A DNA stretch of 64,000 nt from Caecitellus pseudoparvulus. Taxonomy: Eukaryota; Bigyra: Bicosoecida. The notes under the pieces are model-generated. The model worked only from the letters and a program-made list of their open reading frames with translations, was not told where the DNA came from and did not search any database. Within the stretch, counting starts at the first letter, position 1, and every line of letters starts with the position of its first letter. A program made the position numbers and the translations under genes. Below are positions 9,091 to 20,333 of the stretch, piece by piece. The stretch is from contig CBFFRQ010000030.1 in assembly GCA_965644315.1 (NCBI GenBank), positions 62,001 through 126,000 of the forward strand, in the 5' to 3' direction.

Positions 9091-12000
9091 ATGCCAACGT
9101 GCACTGCACCTGCCCCACTCCGGCGGTTCACACAGACGCCTGCAGCGGCCGCGCACGGCGAGCCAGAGCCCACAGTGCCAGAGGAAGGCGTCCCCGACAT
9201 CGTGGAAGTGGTGCGCGTGCCTGAAGGTGACTCTGATTCCAGCGCCTCCGAGCTGGAGGTGTGGACGGAGCACCCCAACACTGCCAGCCAGCGCAGCATG
9301 CTGGCTGACAAGGAGCAGCTGAAGGTACGGGCAGGCCGTGGACCGTAGGCCGCAGGCCCCTCACCCCACCTGCATGCCCATCACGCCCCCTCCCCTTGCT
9401 GTGCCTACCCAGAAGAACCCCGAGCTCGCACGCCTGTTCCTGGACAACCTGCTGTCTGTGGACCAGCCCGAGTTCAGCCACGAAGTCATGGACTTCCTGC
9501 TGCTGCACGTGCGTTGGAGTTCGGTGTGCTGTCTCCACCCCTCCAGGGCAGGCCGCGGCCGCTGAACCACTCGGCTCCCCGCTGTGACCCCCCCCCCTCC
9601 TCGACCTGCACAGGATGCCCACTGGATGCAGCTGCTGTCCCTGCTCATTCGCGGCGAGGTGCAGGCAGACCTAGTGGCAGCCACCCAGCCCCCCAGCAAG
9701 CCCGAGGATGGTACGGCAGGCAGCACAGAAGCAGGCGAGAGCAGTGACGCCATGCCTGCTGCTGGCGACCCGTGGACGTGGTGGACGAGGCACGCAGAGG
9801 CCATGGCGACGCCCCGGCACGTCGCAGGCGACGCGGCCGAGGCGGAGGCTGCTCGCACGGCGTGGAAAGTCATGCACCTCCTCACGGACGCCGGGCACGA
9901 GAGCGAGCTGCTGAGGGCCAAGTCGGAGGGCATGGCGGAGGTGCTGCTACAGACGTACCTGCCCACGTCCAAGGGCTCCTTCCACCACGCAGGCGTCGTG
10001 CTGCAGTACCTGCAGCTGGGCCACCCGACAGAGGTGGCCAAGGCAGTGCAGCGCCACGCCCACTGGTTGGTGCCCGCCATGTTGCAGTTCTTCCACGAAG
10101 CCCCCGTGCCAGACACGCTCACGCAGCTGGTGACGCAGAAGCACACCATGACAGCACAGGGTGGCGCAGGTGCTGGGGCGGGGGCCGGCGCCGGTGGGCC
10201 CATGGGTGCCGGCATGTACACGCCACCCGGCGCAGGGGCCACCATCCCACATTCCTACTCCAGCTCAGCGCGCGACACCGTGACCGTCGAGCAGGCAAAG
10301 GCAGTGCTGGTGGCCCTCACGCAGGCGGGTGTGCTGGATGGCTTGGCGCGCCTGGTGTCGGACCCAGACTACTCCCCAGCACACGCCGACGCCGCCGCTG
10401 CCGCACTGTCCGCAGTGCTGGACTACCTCCGGCGGTACCCCGTCGTGGGCAGCATCTTTGCCCACGCATTCGGCACGGCGGGGAGCGCCACGCCCGACCT
10501 GCAGGCGGCAGCTGCCGCGTTGGAAGGCACTGCCAGCGATGCCGAAGCAGCCACCCTGCCACCTGCCCTGCGACCTGGCGCTGGCTTCGTGGCCCGCTTG
10601 GTGGAGTGCGGCACGGCCGTGTCCGCCGAAGCCAGCTCGTGCGACGCAGGCGTGGCGGGGAACTTCGACGGGCTGCTGGACCTGGCAGGCGCCCTGCCCC
10701 GTCGCACCACCCTGGCCCTCGTCACACTGCGCCGTATCCTGGCCATGGCGTTCCAGGCACAGTCCGTGGCACCCCCTGACCAGCCCCCCGGCGAGATGGG
10801 CCCTCAGGCCGGGCGGTTGCCGCCAGACAACACCATTCGGCAGCTAGGTGGCGCCGTGGCGGTGCGGGCAGCTCTGCCCGGCATCGTGAAGCGCCTGGCT
10901 CGCGCCATGGTGGTGGCCCACGCACGCCTCTCCAGCACCAGCATCGACCCGCCTAAACGCAAGGGGCGCAAGAAGTCCTCCTCTGCAGCCGTCGTCGTGC
11001 CGCCTGTGGACGTGGCAGCCGTGCCGACAGTGGAGATGCCCATGCCGCACCCTGGCCACCACGTCAAGGTGCCCCTCGGCACTTTCCGCCTGGAGGCCGT
11101 GCAGACGCTGGCGCAGCTGGCCAGCCTCGACGCCGACGCGCTGCCGGAGGGTGCACAGGGCGACCACCCAGCGGACGTGGCGCTGACTGCTCTGGCCGAG
11201 GTGCCGCATGCTTTTGGCGCCATCCTCGTGTGGACACAGGAGTACCCGCACAGCTCCATGCTGCAGGCGGCATTCCTGCAGCTGGTGCAGGCCGTCGCCA
11301 AGCGCAACCACCCCAGCATGCTGAAGGTGATCTTCTCCAAGTACAAGCTGCTGACCGTCTTCCTGAACAGGTTCGTGGACTCCTTCAAGCCAGCGCCAGT
11401 GGAGGCTGCCTCGCCCACCAAGCCGCCAGCCCTGAAGGCGTCCGCCGGCGGCACTGTGGGCGGGGACAAGGAGGGTGGCTCAGACAAGGAGCCGGAACAG
11501 GAGCAGGAACAAGCAGAACACCACTCCCCCGTCAAGCAGCCCGCGACGCCGCCGCCGCCCACCCCCCCCGACACCAGCTCCGGCGTGGCCAAGTCGCCCC
11601 TCACCGTGCCTGCTCCCACACCCCCCTCCCCCGCCGCCGCCGACACACCCTCTGTCGGGGCCATCGTCGCGTCGGCCACTGCAGCTGACCGCCATGCCAG
11701 CAGTCTCAACGGCACGGTGTTGCAAGTGCTCAACACCGTGCGGCTGGTGGCAGCAGCTCAACCTCCGTCCTCGTTCCTGGCAGCCCACCTGCGTGACCAC
11801 GCCAAGTGGTCGCACCTGCTGCCTCTCGTCCTGGATGCCACGACGCAGCAGGTGAGGCCGTTGGCGCAGGTGAGGCGGCAGACCGACACACACATGATGT
11901 TGCGGCGGATGCTGAGCGGGTCTGCGGGGGATGTTGAGCGCCTGCTGGCGTCCATGGGCCTGACCAAGGAGCAGATCAGCCCGTCTGAGGGGGAGGAGGA

Positions 12001-12265
12001 CGAGAAGTCGCCTTCCATCGAGCTGGGCTCCGACTTCGCCAAGCAGCTGGGGCTGGGTGACTTGACGCCGCATGAGCCAGCCGTGCCCAGTGCCGCCGCC
12101 GCAGGGGGCGGCGGCGGGCGCCCTTCCGACGCAGCTGCCAGCGCAAGTCCTAGGAGCGACGGCAAGGGCAAACGCCGCGGCAAGCAGCGTGGCGGCGGCG
12201 GCGGCAGCGTCAGTGACAGCAGCAGTGACACTGACTCGTCAGTGGATTTGGAGGGCATGGACTAG
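9091..12265 (+). CDS. SAPS-domain regulatory subunit of protein phosphatase 6
   Basis: Homologue of PP6R/SAP proteins, which bind and direct the PP6/Sit4 phosphatase catalytic subunit. Exons 9091-9324, 9413-9508 and 9614-12265 (introns of 88 and 105 bp, donors GTACGG and GTGCGT) give 993 residues. The helical SAPS region spans roughly residues 80-800. Recognisable blocks are EVLLQTYLPTSKGSF, the ALTQAGVLDGLARLV helix, GTFRLEAVQTLAQLASL followed by a helix carrying EVPHAFGAILVWTQEYPHSS, and HPSMLKVIFSKYKLLTVFLN, which match the PLG-x-RL... and ...LV-x-L-x-x-KC-x-LV patterns of the family. A Pro/Ser/Glu-rich insert splits the domain before NGTVLQVLNTVRLV. The C-terminus is low-complexity and ends SSSDTDSSVDLEGMD. 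The first exon lacks the usual family N-terminus, so the true start is uncertain. Confidence 0.8.
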
Positions 12266-12388
12266 GTGCCAGCCCCCCCCCTTCCCCGCCACAGAGCCGC
12301 GAGGGAAGGCTTGCTTGCATATGCAATGCACTAGTGTGTGCTACCGCTGCTGTCGCTGCAGAGCCAGCTGGGTGGGGGATGTGCATTG
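12266..12388. terminator. Convergent 3' spacer with TGCATATGCAATGCA
   Basis: The 123-bp gap between convergent stops contains the near-palindromic block TGCATATGCAATGCA at 12316-12330. It includes GCAATGCA, i.e. TGCATTGC on the minus strand, the strand of the L7/L12 gene. The same element occurs in other 3' gaps here; the function is inferred. Confidence 0.3.
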
Positions 12389-13262
12389 TCACTCCAGTTC
12401 AATTTCCGCGCCCAGCTCCTTGAGCTTGGCAGCAATGCTCTCCGCCTCCTCCTTCTTGACGTCCTTCATGATGACGGCTGGGGCAGACTCCACCAGTTCC
12501 TTGGCCTGTGAGGGTGTGAGGCGGGGGGAGCGTGTGTGAGGGGGGGGCGATGCGTGTGCGTGCGAGGACTTGACCACCACGTACCTCCTTCAAGCCCAGG
12601 CCAGTCAAGCTGCGGACCTCCTTGATGATCTTGATCTTGGTCTTGGCGTCGAAGGCCGCCAGCTTCAGCTCAAAGTGCGTCTTCTCCTCGACAGCAGGGG
12701 CCTCCTCCTCGGCAGCACCGGCGCCGGCGCCTGGCCCAGCCACGGCCACGCCGCCCATGGGCATGATGAGCTGGTCATCCGTGACGCCCAGCTTCTCCTT
12801 CAGGTAGCCCATGAGCTCCGCGGCGTCCACCATGTTCAAGGCCAGCACCTGGTCGCCAATGGCCACCACGTGGGGGCTGTACGCTGTGGAGCCATCTGCT
12901 GACACCACCTGCACGTTGGGGTCCAGAGCGCTGAGGGCCTCTGCAATGCCACCAGCATCACCAGAGGGCGGGTGGTCCAGGACATTGGTGCTATCTGCCT
13001 GTCGACCGTCGGCAGGCGCCTCGCTGGCAGCTGCATCGCTGTGGGCAGGCACTGATGTGGAGATGGCACGAGCGGAATTGGGACTGCGCAGGGCCAGGCG
13101 GCAAGCGAGTGTTGCGGGCGCCTCTGCAGCTGCCAGGCGGCGCGGGCCGCCGTACCCAATGAACACGCTGGGGGAGTAGACTGTAGAAGCCACTGGGCGC
13201 AGTGCAGGCATGACGGCCCGTGCGGCCAGCACTGCGCGGCGGCTCAGCTGTGTCGCTGCCAT
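12389..13262 (-). CDS. MRPL12: Mitochondrial ribosomal protein bL12m (L7/L12)
   Basis: Stalk protein of the mitochondrial large subunit; it recruits translation factors. Exons 12585-13262 and 12389-12505 (79-bp intron, donor GTACGT) encode 264 residues. The N-terminus is rich in Arg/Ala/Ser and lacks acids (MAATQLSRRAVLAARAV), a typical import presequence. The N-terminal dimerisation helices (AAELMGYLKEKLGV) are followed by an Ala/Gly/Glu hinge and the globular domain: EKTHFELKLAAFDAKTKIK, RSLTGLGLKEVAKELVESAP and AKLKELGAEIELE, nearly the bacterial consensus. The intron falls exactly inside GLKEV-AKEL. The start is chosen at the first ATG that gives the presequence. At about 120 residues before the hinge, the N-terminal part is longer than in bacterial L12. 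Confidence 0.95.
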
Positions 13263-13436
13263 GCTGCTGCTGCGGGGAAACACGCGGAGAGCTGTTCTGG
13301 CAGTCACCTGCAGTGCGAAGTGCACGTGAGCAGGGCAGGAGCCAGGGGCATGGTGCAGATGCAGACAACGTGTGTGCATGCAAACTGTGAATTGCCCGTG
13401 CGCAGGCTCTGCGCCGGCCGGGCGGTGTGGTGTGGC

Positions 13437-16400
13437 TCAGCTCTGTGCCGCGGCGGCCCAAGCCGCCACGCCCACCTGCCGTGTGTTGCCGCAGACAGGC
13501 GCCGTGGCGGCGAACAACGCCGCTTCCCCCCGTCCATGCAGCTCCAAGATGGGCAGGGCAGGTGCAGGGGGCAGCGGCTCCGCGGCGCTGCCCTCGAACA
13601 CTGCTGCGATGCTGGGCGGCGCGGGGCCCACGCCAGCCAGCAGCGCCAGGCCGCCGTCAGCGATGCCAGACACCTGCTCTGTCACGGCAGGGGGTGCGGC
13701 GATGGGGGTGCCACCCTCTCCGCCGTCTGTCACCTCCCCCACATGAGCCCTGCTGTCCGACACGGCGTCCCCGCCGCCCCCCGCCGCAGCGCCGTCCCCC
13801 CCAAACACCAACACAGCCACCTTGCGCCGCAGGTCACCTCCCCGCACGACCGCCCGGCGCAGCACACGCACGACGCCCTCTGGCGAGCCCTTGTCCAGCA
13901 AGTACGCCGCCATGTCCCCCATGCGCCCGAAGGCGGCACTGCGCCGCAGCTCAGCCCACACGAAGGCAGCCTCGGAGCGCAGGGACTCACGCGCCTGCAG
14001 CTTGTCCTTCAGCAGGCTGGACACTTGCTGGGCAAATGCGTCGGGCGTCAGCGTCGCCTCCAGGTGCGCCGTGTGCGCGGCGAGGAAGGCCTCCATGCGC
14101 CCCTCCAGCACTCGGGCAGGCACCTTGTTGCTCTGCACCACCACCATCAGCGTCACGGCTCCGCCCTCCCGGGTCACCCCCACGTGCACGATGTACCCCA
14201 GTGACTCGCGCGTACGCAGCACGTCAAACGCTGGCTCCCGCAGCAACTGCGCCAGCAGCTCCCCGATGGCCCGTGTGGGCCCATCGTCTGGCCCCAGCTG
14301 CAGGGACAGGCGCACAGCACTGTTGGGTTCGTTGGGCGAGGGGTGCTGGTGGCAGTAGCGCACCTCAGCTCCCCACGGCATGACCAGTGTGCGGTGCTCC
14401 ACGATCTGCCGGGGCAGAGGGGGTGTTGCGGTGGGAAATGCGTCCAGCATTTGCTGGCCAAGTGCCTTGGCAGTCTCCGCGTCGGCATTGCCGTGCACGT
14501 GCACTTCCAGGGCCAGGCTGGACAGAAGTGGCGCCACGAAAGCCCGCAGGTCTCCCGGCTCCACACCAGCCGTGATGGCCTCCAGCTTGGCGCTCACATG
14601 CCACGTGGGCGCCACCTCCACCTGCCCGCTCTCGTACATGGCATGCCGCACAGCGTCCTGACTGGCACGGCTCTCCAGGCTGCGCTTGAAGGCGTCCAGC
14701 TGCACTGCGAACTGCTCGTCCGTGAAGCCAGCGTGGGGGGCGGGCGCCGTCCCTAGCGAGGCCATGCGCCCCAGCACCTTGTCCAGCAGCACGGGCAGCT
14801 TGTGGGAGAACCCGTACAGGGCCAGGTTGATGCCGTGGGTGGCGGAGCAGGAGTAACTCAAGTCTGCCAGCTCCGCCGCGTACGCGTACTCGTTCAGGGA
14901 CTCCTTCAACATGCGGCAGAACATCTCCGTCAGGACGCTGGACCGCGGGCTGGCATACGCGGCAGGCAGGTGCAGCATGGCGTCCAGGCGAATCTTGGGC
15001 TCCCCGAACCACCCGTCGCCGTGCCAGCTCAGGCGCATGGCAGGGCTGTTCACCAGCAGCACCGGCACGACGGGGCGCAGACCCATGCCTGAGCGCCCTG
15101 CATCCACCGCCAGGGCAGCAGCCTTGGTCATGGCGGGGTGGGCCCACAGCCCCTCTCGACTGGCCGCGCTGGCCGTGGCTGCAGCGAGTGCCGCTGCGCC
15201 TTCCTCCGGCGTTGGGCGGGCAGCCTTGCCATTGGCCAGGCTGAAGTCCGTGGCGATGAACTGGTTCGTGTCGGGCAGGCGCATGGCGGAGGGCTCTGGC
15301 CGCGGCACGCCTCTCCACTTGGCCTCCTGCTCAGCGCTGAACGGCACACTGCCGAACTGCGTCTTGTACCAGCGCTCGGACTGTTCGCACTTGTCCTGCA
15401 CCTCCTTCGCCACCACCCTCACACGCAAGTTGTCCAGGGTGAAGTGCTGCAGGAAGCTCTCCATGGCCGCCGCATCCCACTCGTAAAACAGCTGCCCAGC
15501 CAGCAGCATGCGGTGCGTCGGAATGCCAGGCGCCTGCTGCGCCACTGCCAGGTGCTGCGCCGTCCCGCCAGCACTGGCCTTGGCCATGAACTTCACATAG
15601 GCCACCTCGATGGCGGCCTGCTCCTGCCACAGCTCCACTTGGGGGCCCTCCTCCCGCAGCAGCTGGATGTATGCGAACACGGCCTGCACGATGTCATCCA
15701 CAGCATCCACCCCCGCTGGCGTCAGGGACACCTTCACGTTGAACTGGGTGAAGGTGAGGTCGGCAAAGCGAGCCCCTGCGCTGAGGCCTGCCGCCCACCC
15801 CTTGGCCTTGAGGTGCGACAGCAGGCTGCCTGGGCCCTCGTGCCCCAGGAGGTTGGCGTAGTACCGCTCCGGCTTGCTGGCGTACGTGTCGTGGATGCAG
15901 GGCAGTTGCCAGGACAGCGTCAGGGTGCGCTTCTCCGCCACAGGCACCATGTACTGCACCAGGCGCGTGTCCACGCCGACGCGCCAGGGCAGGGCGGGGG
16001 CGGGCGCAGTCGGCTGAGGCACGGGCGTGTCCTTGTTGGGCACTGCCGAGAACAGGGAGACGGCGAGTTCTTCCAGCTCGCCAAGGCTCTCCTTGCCCAC
16101 CAGGACCAGGGACATGATGTTGGCAGAGTAGTACTTGTCGTGGAACTTCAGCAGCTCGTCCCGCACGTCAATGCCCTGCTCAGCTGGCGTGTCTCGCAGC
16201 GTCACGCTGTCGCCCGTTGCGAACTTGTGGAAGGGGTGAGCCGGGTCGGACGTGGTCTTGTCCAGCTGGTACTCCCGCCAGTGGTCAGCCTGGATGTTCT
16301 TCGCGTGCTCTGCGTCCACTGCGTCCAGCTCGCGGCTCGTGGCGCTGGCGGTGAACTTGGGCGTCTTGAAGAACTCCGCAAACATGTCCAGGGCAGGGGG

Positions 16401-16922
16401 CAGGGAATCCGAGCCCACCTCAAAAAAGTACACTGTGCGCTCACGGTCCGTGTACGCGTTGCTCCACCCGGAATGTGCCGCCAAGAAGCGGCTGTACTCG
16501 TTCTCATCCGGGTACTTGTCCGTGCCCACTGTCGCAGGAGCGGCGCCGGTTCGTGGCAAACTGACGGGGCGAAACGCGGGGGCGAAACGCAGCTGCGCGC
16601 CACGCACGGAAACACATGTGCTCGCAGAAGTGGGCCAGGCCCGGCACCTCCTCAGGGTCGCTGTTGCTGCCCACGTTCACAGCCATGGCTGCTGCGGCCT
16701 GTGCAAGAATTCAGCGGCCGCAGGGGTGCTGCAGAACGCCGCGTCGGCGTGGTGGCTGTGCCTGAGCATTCTCACCTTGTCAGTGGAGTGGTCTGACACC
16801 AGCAGCACCCGCAGCTTGTTGTCCAGGACCAGGTGCTTGAACTCCCGGTCATCGTTCACAGACACCTGCAGGCCGTGGCTGTCCTTCACTGCCTCGGAGA
16901 TGTCCACAGGAACTGCGGCCAT
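13437..16922 (-). CDS. Insulysin-type zinc metalloprotease (peptidase M16)
   Basis: Large M16 protease of the insulin-degrading-enzyme group, which cuts peptides inside a closed two-half chamber. Exons 16776-16922, 16608-16698 and 13437-16528 join in phase to 1109 residues. The inverted zinc motif HFCEH is at 72-76, with the third ligand E153 in LDAVDAEHAKN; the 77-residue spacing from H76 equals that of human IDE (H112 to E189). GTDKYPDENEYSRFLAAHSG follows the motif as in the family. The length fits the four-domain architecture, with the second, inactive half at about 560-1000 (SLNEYAYAAELADLSYS, ESLGYIVHVGV). Oddity: the frame stays open upstream of the first ATG and encodes a hydrophobic stretch (FCFACFALLLAHAV) that looks like a signal peptide, but no ATG precedes it; a 5' exon may be missing. 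Nardilysin is an alternative, but its acidic insert is absent. Confidence 0.9.
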
Positions 16923-17157
16923 GACAGCGTGCGCAAGCAAAAGCGCGAAACACGCAAAGCAGAATGCACGTCGAAGTGCACTCGCCAGGGTGTCACAGAG
17001 CGACGTAATGTGGGTGAATAGAGCTGGTGTTGTAAATTCTTCCTCTAAATTCCGATTCGTGCCGTTGGTTTTGCCTGCGCGGCTCGGGTGACTTTGCTGC
17101 TTCTTTCGATTTCCGCACACTGCCTCCCGGCTCTGGACGCTCCACCTCCCTGCCACG
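16923..17157. promoter_or_regulatory. Divergent promoter between M16 protease and NHL genes
   Basis: The 235-bp divergent intergenic region is AT-richer than the flanking genes. At 17107-17117 the minus strand reads TGCGGAAATCG, a one-base variant of a motif found upstream of, or in early introns of, other genes. Part of this region probably encodes the missing N-terminus of the protease. Confidence 0.45.
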
Positions 17158-18453
17158 ATGCCAGTCAAAGCCAGCGCCTTTGGCTGGCTGCTTGGCGTGG
17201 CAGTAGTTCTCTTGCACAACCCGCTGCACTGTCGCTGCCTGGCACCCCTGCCAGCGCCGCTCTCGGCTGACCAGCGCCTGGCCTTCCTGAAGGAATTCGA
17301 GGCAGTCGTGCAGCACCCAGTGTACGTTCTGGACATGGGACACAGCGCTAGGGGCCAGCACCGAGTTCTGGCCTCTGCCTTCATGGGGGATGCAGTGCTG
17401 GCGGTGCGGTACCCGCTCCCAGGAGCAGTGCAGTGGGGCGATGGTGCCGTCGATGCACGCAGGGTAAGTCTCTTTGCGGCAGGCGTGTACTGCCGTGGGA
17501 AGGTCAGCGAGGTGGCAGCCAGCGTGGCGAGGTCCATGGGCCTGCCACCGAGCCCAGTGTCCAGCGGCGCCCACGTCTGGGGCTCTGGGTGTGGCGTGGT
17601 GGACAGTCCGTGGGGCCTGGTGCAGGCTGGCGAGTGGGTGTACGTGTCCTCCTTTGGCGCAGACCAGGTCCTGCGCTTCCACAGCGAGACGGGGGCATAC
17701 GGGGGGTACTTGGGTGGGCCTGGCGTGCTGGACTGCCCTGAGGGCATGGCAGTGGACCCTGCCACCTCCACGCTGTACGTCGTGAACTACCTCGGCAACG
17801 ACATCGCAACCTTCGACCTTACATCGGGCGCGTACACTGGCAGCCTCGGCCAGGGCGGGGCTCTGGCAGGGCCTGAAGATTGTGCCCTGGACGGCTCTGG
17901 TCGCCTGCTGGTGACATCGCACTGGGACGACTCCGTGCATGCCTTCGACATTCGCACCGGGGCGTGGCTGGGGCGCCTCGTGGGCTCGGCAGCGGACCTG
18001 GCCCACAGCGAAGCCAACACGCCCTTGGCTGACGCCGACCCTGCCTTTCGTATGTGGCACAAGGGCCAAGACCAGGCGCCTGGTGCTGCAGCGCCGGCTG
18101 CGCAGCTGGGGCCAGCACCGGCTCCCGCTGACACCCCCGAGCAACGGGAGCTGCCTCTCAGCCCCGTCGGCATCCAGGTGCTGCCAGACGACACATTTCT
18201 CGTGGCGTCCTTCAGGCGGGATGCGGTGATGCGGTATGCGCCGGGTGGGCAGGCCATGGGGGTGTACGTTCGTGGGGGGGGTGTGCGCGGCCCGTCAGGT
18301 CTGGCCATAGGCAGTGCGGGGGAGGTGTTCGTGGCGTCGTATGACAACCACCGAGTCATGGTGTGGAATGCGACGCAGGGGCTGCCTGGGGCGACCCTGC
18401 ACCCCTCGCAGTGGACCGCCACCATCCTCGCAAGTGCAGCGCGCGCCCAGTGA
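17158..18453 (+). CDS. Secreted NHL-type beta-propeller protein
   Basis: A hydrophobic N-terminal segment (FGWLLGVAVVLLHNPLH) predicts a signal peptide or anchor. The rest repeats a propeller-blade pattern of about 40-50 residues: WGLVQAGEWVYVSSFGADQVLRF, GMAVDPATSTLYVVNYLGNDI, DCALDGSGRLLVTSHWDDSVH, GIQVLPDDTFLVASFRRDAV and GLAIGSAGEVFVASYDNHRV. These match NHL/6-bladed repeats (G-[IL]-x-V-x-x-x-G-x-[IL]-[YF]-V-[AV]-[DS]-x-x-N-x-R-[IV]). An Ala/Pro insert lies around residue 305. There is no catalytic signature; ligand and role are unknown. The single 431-residue frame includes a good donor (GTAAGT at 17464) inside the early coding region, so a short retained intron is possible around residues 103-120. 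Confidence 0.7.
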   Translation: MPVKASAFGWLLGVAVVLLHNPLHCRCLAPLPAPLSADQRLAFLKEFEAVVQHPVYVLDMGHSARGQHRVLASAFMGDAVLAVRYPLPGAVQWGDGAVDARRVSLFAAGVYCRGKVSEVAASVARSMGLPPSPVSSGAHVWGSGCGVVDSPWGLVQAGEWVYVSSFGADQVLRFHSETGAYGGYLGGPGVLDCPEGMAVDPATSTLYVVNYLGNDIATFDLTSGAYTGSLGQGGALAGPEDCALDGSGRLLVTSHWDDSVHAFDIRTGAWLGRLVGSAADLAHSEANTPLADADPAFRMWHKGQDQAPGAAAPAAQLGPAPAPADTPEQRELPLSPVGIQVLPDDTFLVASFRRDAVMRYAPGGQAMGVYVRGGGVRGPSGLAIGSAGEVFVASYDNHRVMVWNATQGLPGATLHPSQWTATILASAARAQ

Positions 18454-18560
18454 CGAGACGGCCCTGTGTGCATTGCGTATAGGTCCAGCACGCTGCACTG
18501 GGGGGAACGCCAGACAGCCCCCTCTTCCACCCCTTGCAAAGGCAGAACAGCCCCAGCAGG
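18454..18560. terminator. Convergent 3' spacer with TGCATTGC
   Basis: The 107-bp gap between convergent stops holds TGCATTGC at 18469-18476, 16 bp past the plus-strand stop. It belongs to the recurring 3' element described elsewhere in this annotation. Confidence 0.3.
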
Positions 18561-20134
18561 CTACGGCAAATGCATCTTGGACAGGCGGCGCTGCATGGTG
18601 GCGGCGAGGAACAGAGCGCCCCCTCCCAGCAGCAGTGCGCCCACCGCCACCAGCCACAGCAGCCCATTGCCACCCCCAGCCACGGCTGCCTGCAGCTCAG
18701 CCACAGTGGTGGCCACCTCAGTCACTTTGGCGTTGGCGCGCTGCACCTCCCCCGCGTCAGCTGCGCGGCCGATGCGGGAAGAGATGCTCTCAACGGCAGA
18801 AGCCAGCTCCCCCATGCGGCGCCGCATATTGTCCAGCGCCGCCGTGTCCCCCGGTGCAGCCTTGCTCTGCCCCACCGCGGCGACCTTGTCGGCCAAGTCA
18901 GCGACACTGGCGGACAGGCGCTGGATGCCCTGCTGCATCTGCTGCACCGTGTCGCTGGCGACGAGGCGGTCATCCAGCTCCGCCAGCGTCAGTTCACGGG
19001 GTGGGCTGGGGGGGGGCGCCACCGGGTCCGCTGCCTTGGGCGTCTCGGGCGCGGCCATTGCAGGCTCCGCTTGCTTCACCGCCGGCACGCTGCGCCCTCC
19101 ACGCACAAAGGCGGGTTCAGGGGGCGTGGCAGGGGGCACCATGTCCTTCGATTTCCTGGCCTCCGCTTCCGCGTTGGGGTCTGGCGTGCCGTTGCGCACG
19201 TGGTCCGGCACCTGGCTCTCGTGGGCACCCTGTTGCCCGCGTGTCTCAATGCTCAGCACCTCGTGCGCGTCAGTCAACTGCCCCGTGGAGGCCGAAGCAG
19301 CCAGCCAGTACCCCGGCGGCAAGTCCACGGAGTGCAAGGTGAAGCAGTGCTGCCAGGCGTATTTCGCAGCAGAGCGGTACTGGTCCCGCCGCCGCCCCAG
19401 GAAGACACTGGCGCGCAGCTCCTTCACCTGCCAGTCATACTCCAGGCGCACCGTGACCACCTTGGGGTCCCTGCCGTACTGCCGAATACGGGCGTGGCAG
19501 CCAGCATGGGCGCGTGACGCGGCGTGTGACGGGTCTTGCAGCGCCTCGTCATCTGCCTCCAGCTCAGCGTAGCTGAAGGCGTGGGTGCCGGTGGACAGGA
19601 AGGCGGAGATGTACGGGTGCTTGTGCACGTGCTTGCCCGGGGCGTTGTCGTAGGTGTCCAGGAACAGCCCCAGGCCCGTCCACGACGCCTTGCGTGCGAA
19701 CACCTCGCCCTCCTCGAAGGGCTCCTTGGTCAGCCACACTGCCGCGCCATCGCCGTACAGTGACACGCCCTGCCCGCCAATGCGCAGCTGCACGTCGATG
19801 CGCCACTCCCGACCCATGAGGTTCCCTGGCTCGGTTGTCTGGATCCAGCCTCGCTGGCTCTGTGCCGGGAACGTGGCGTGAAGCGGAGTGCAGCGAGCAG
19901 GCTTCCCCAGCTCAGCCATGGCGCAGAGGAACGCACCTGCTTGTCAAGTGTGAGCATGACGGTGTCATCCTTGATCTCTGCGTCGCCCCCCAGCTGCCAC
20001 CGCTGCAAGGTGCTCTCAATGCCGTCGCCTGCCAAGTCCAGCGTCATGGCTGGCAGCGGCTCCTCCGAAACCAGACCCCAGGCGCCCCCTATTGCGGCGC
20101 AAAGCAGCGTCAAAGTGGCAGTGCGAGTCAACAT
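18561..20134 (-). CDS. L-type lectin cargo receptor (ERGIC-53/VIP36 type)
   Basis: Type I membrane lectin of the early secretory pathway that binds high-mannose glycoproteins and carries them between ER and Golgi. Exons 19937-20134 and 18561-19859 (77-bp intron, donor GTGCGT) encode 498 residues: signal peptide (1-20), lectin domain (about 21-255), a Pro/Ala-rich linker, a helical coiled-coil-like segment (about 330-455) and one membrane span (about 465-486). The lectin domain shows WQLGGDAEIKDDTVMLT, QLRIGGQGVSLYGDG, AVWLTKE and GLGLFLDTYDN; the last carries the Asp/Asn calcium and sugar ligands. The cytoplasmic tail is only QRRLSKMHLP and lacks the KKFF/KKXX retrieval signal of animal ERGIC-53. 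Both VIP36-like and ERGIC-53-like assignments are possible; the coiled coil favours the latter. Confidence 0.88.
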
Positions 20135-20227
20135 GATACCTGAATGCTTGAATCTGAGTCGCTTCTATCGAGAGGACTCCGGCGCAGTCGCTGTGGACGG
20201 CGGAGCGATGTGCCGCGTGGCAGGGGG

Positions 20228-20238
20228 CAATTTCCGCA
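20228..20238 (-). promoter_or_regulatory. TGCGGAAATTG motif upstream of the L-type lectin gene
   Basis: The motif reads in the sense direction, 94-104 bp before the ATG. The G before it makes GTGCGG, which is also a splice donor used in this window, so it could start a 5'-leader intron. Acceptor-like CCACAG or TTCAG follow before the ATG. Confidence 0.4.
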
Positions 20239-20333
20239 CCCCGCACTTCGCCACGCCAGCAGCGCGTGCACGTGCAAACAGCCAAGGCGCAGGACAAGCC
20301 CGGCACTGAGACAGTGATGTGGGTGTGTGCATT

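Noticed and set aside
12400-12412. GCGGAAATTG in the bL12m gene as a regulatory site
   Set aside because: Here it is coding (GAEIELE at the C-terminus), so this copy is probably coincidental.
17464-17525. Definite intron in the NHL gene at GTAAGT
   Set aside because: The donor is good but no acceptor gives a clearly better propeller alignment, so it is left as a possibility only.
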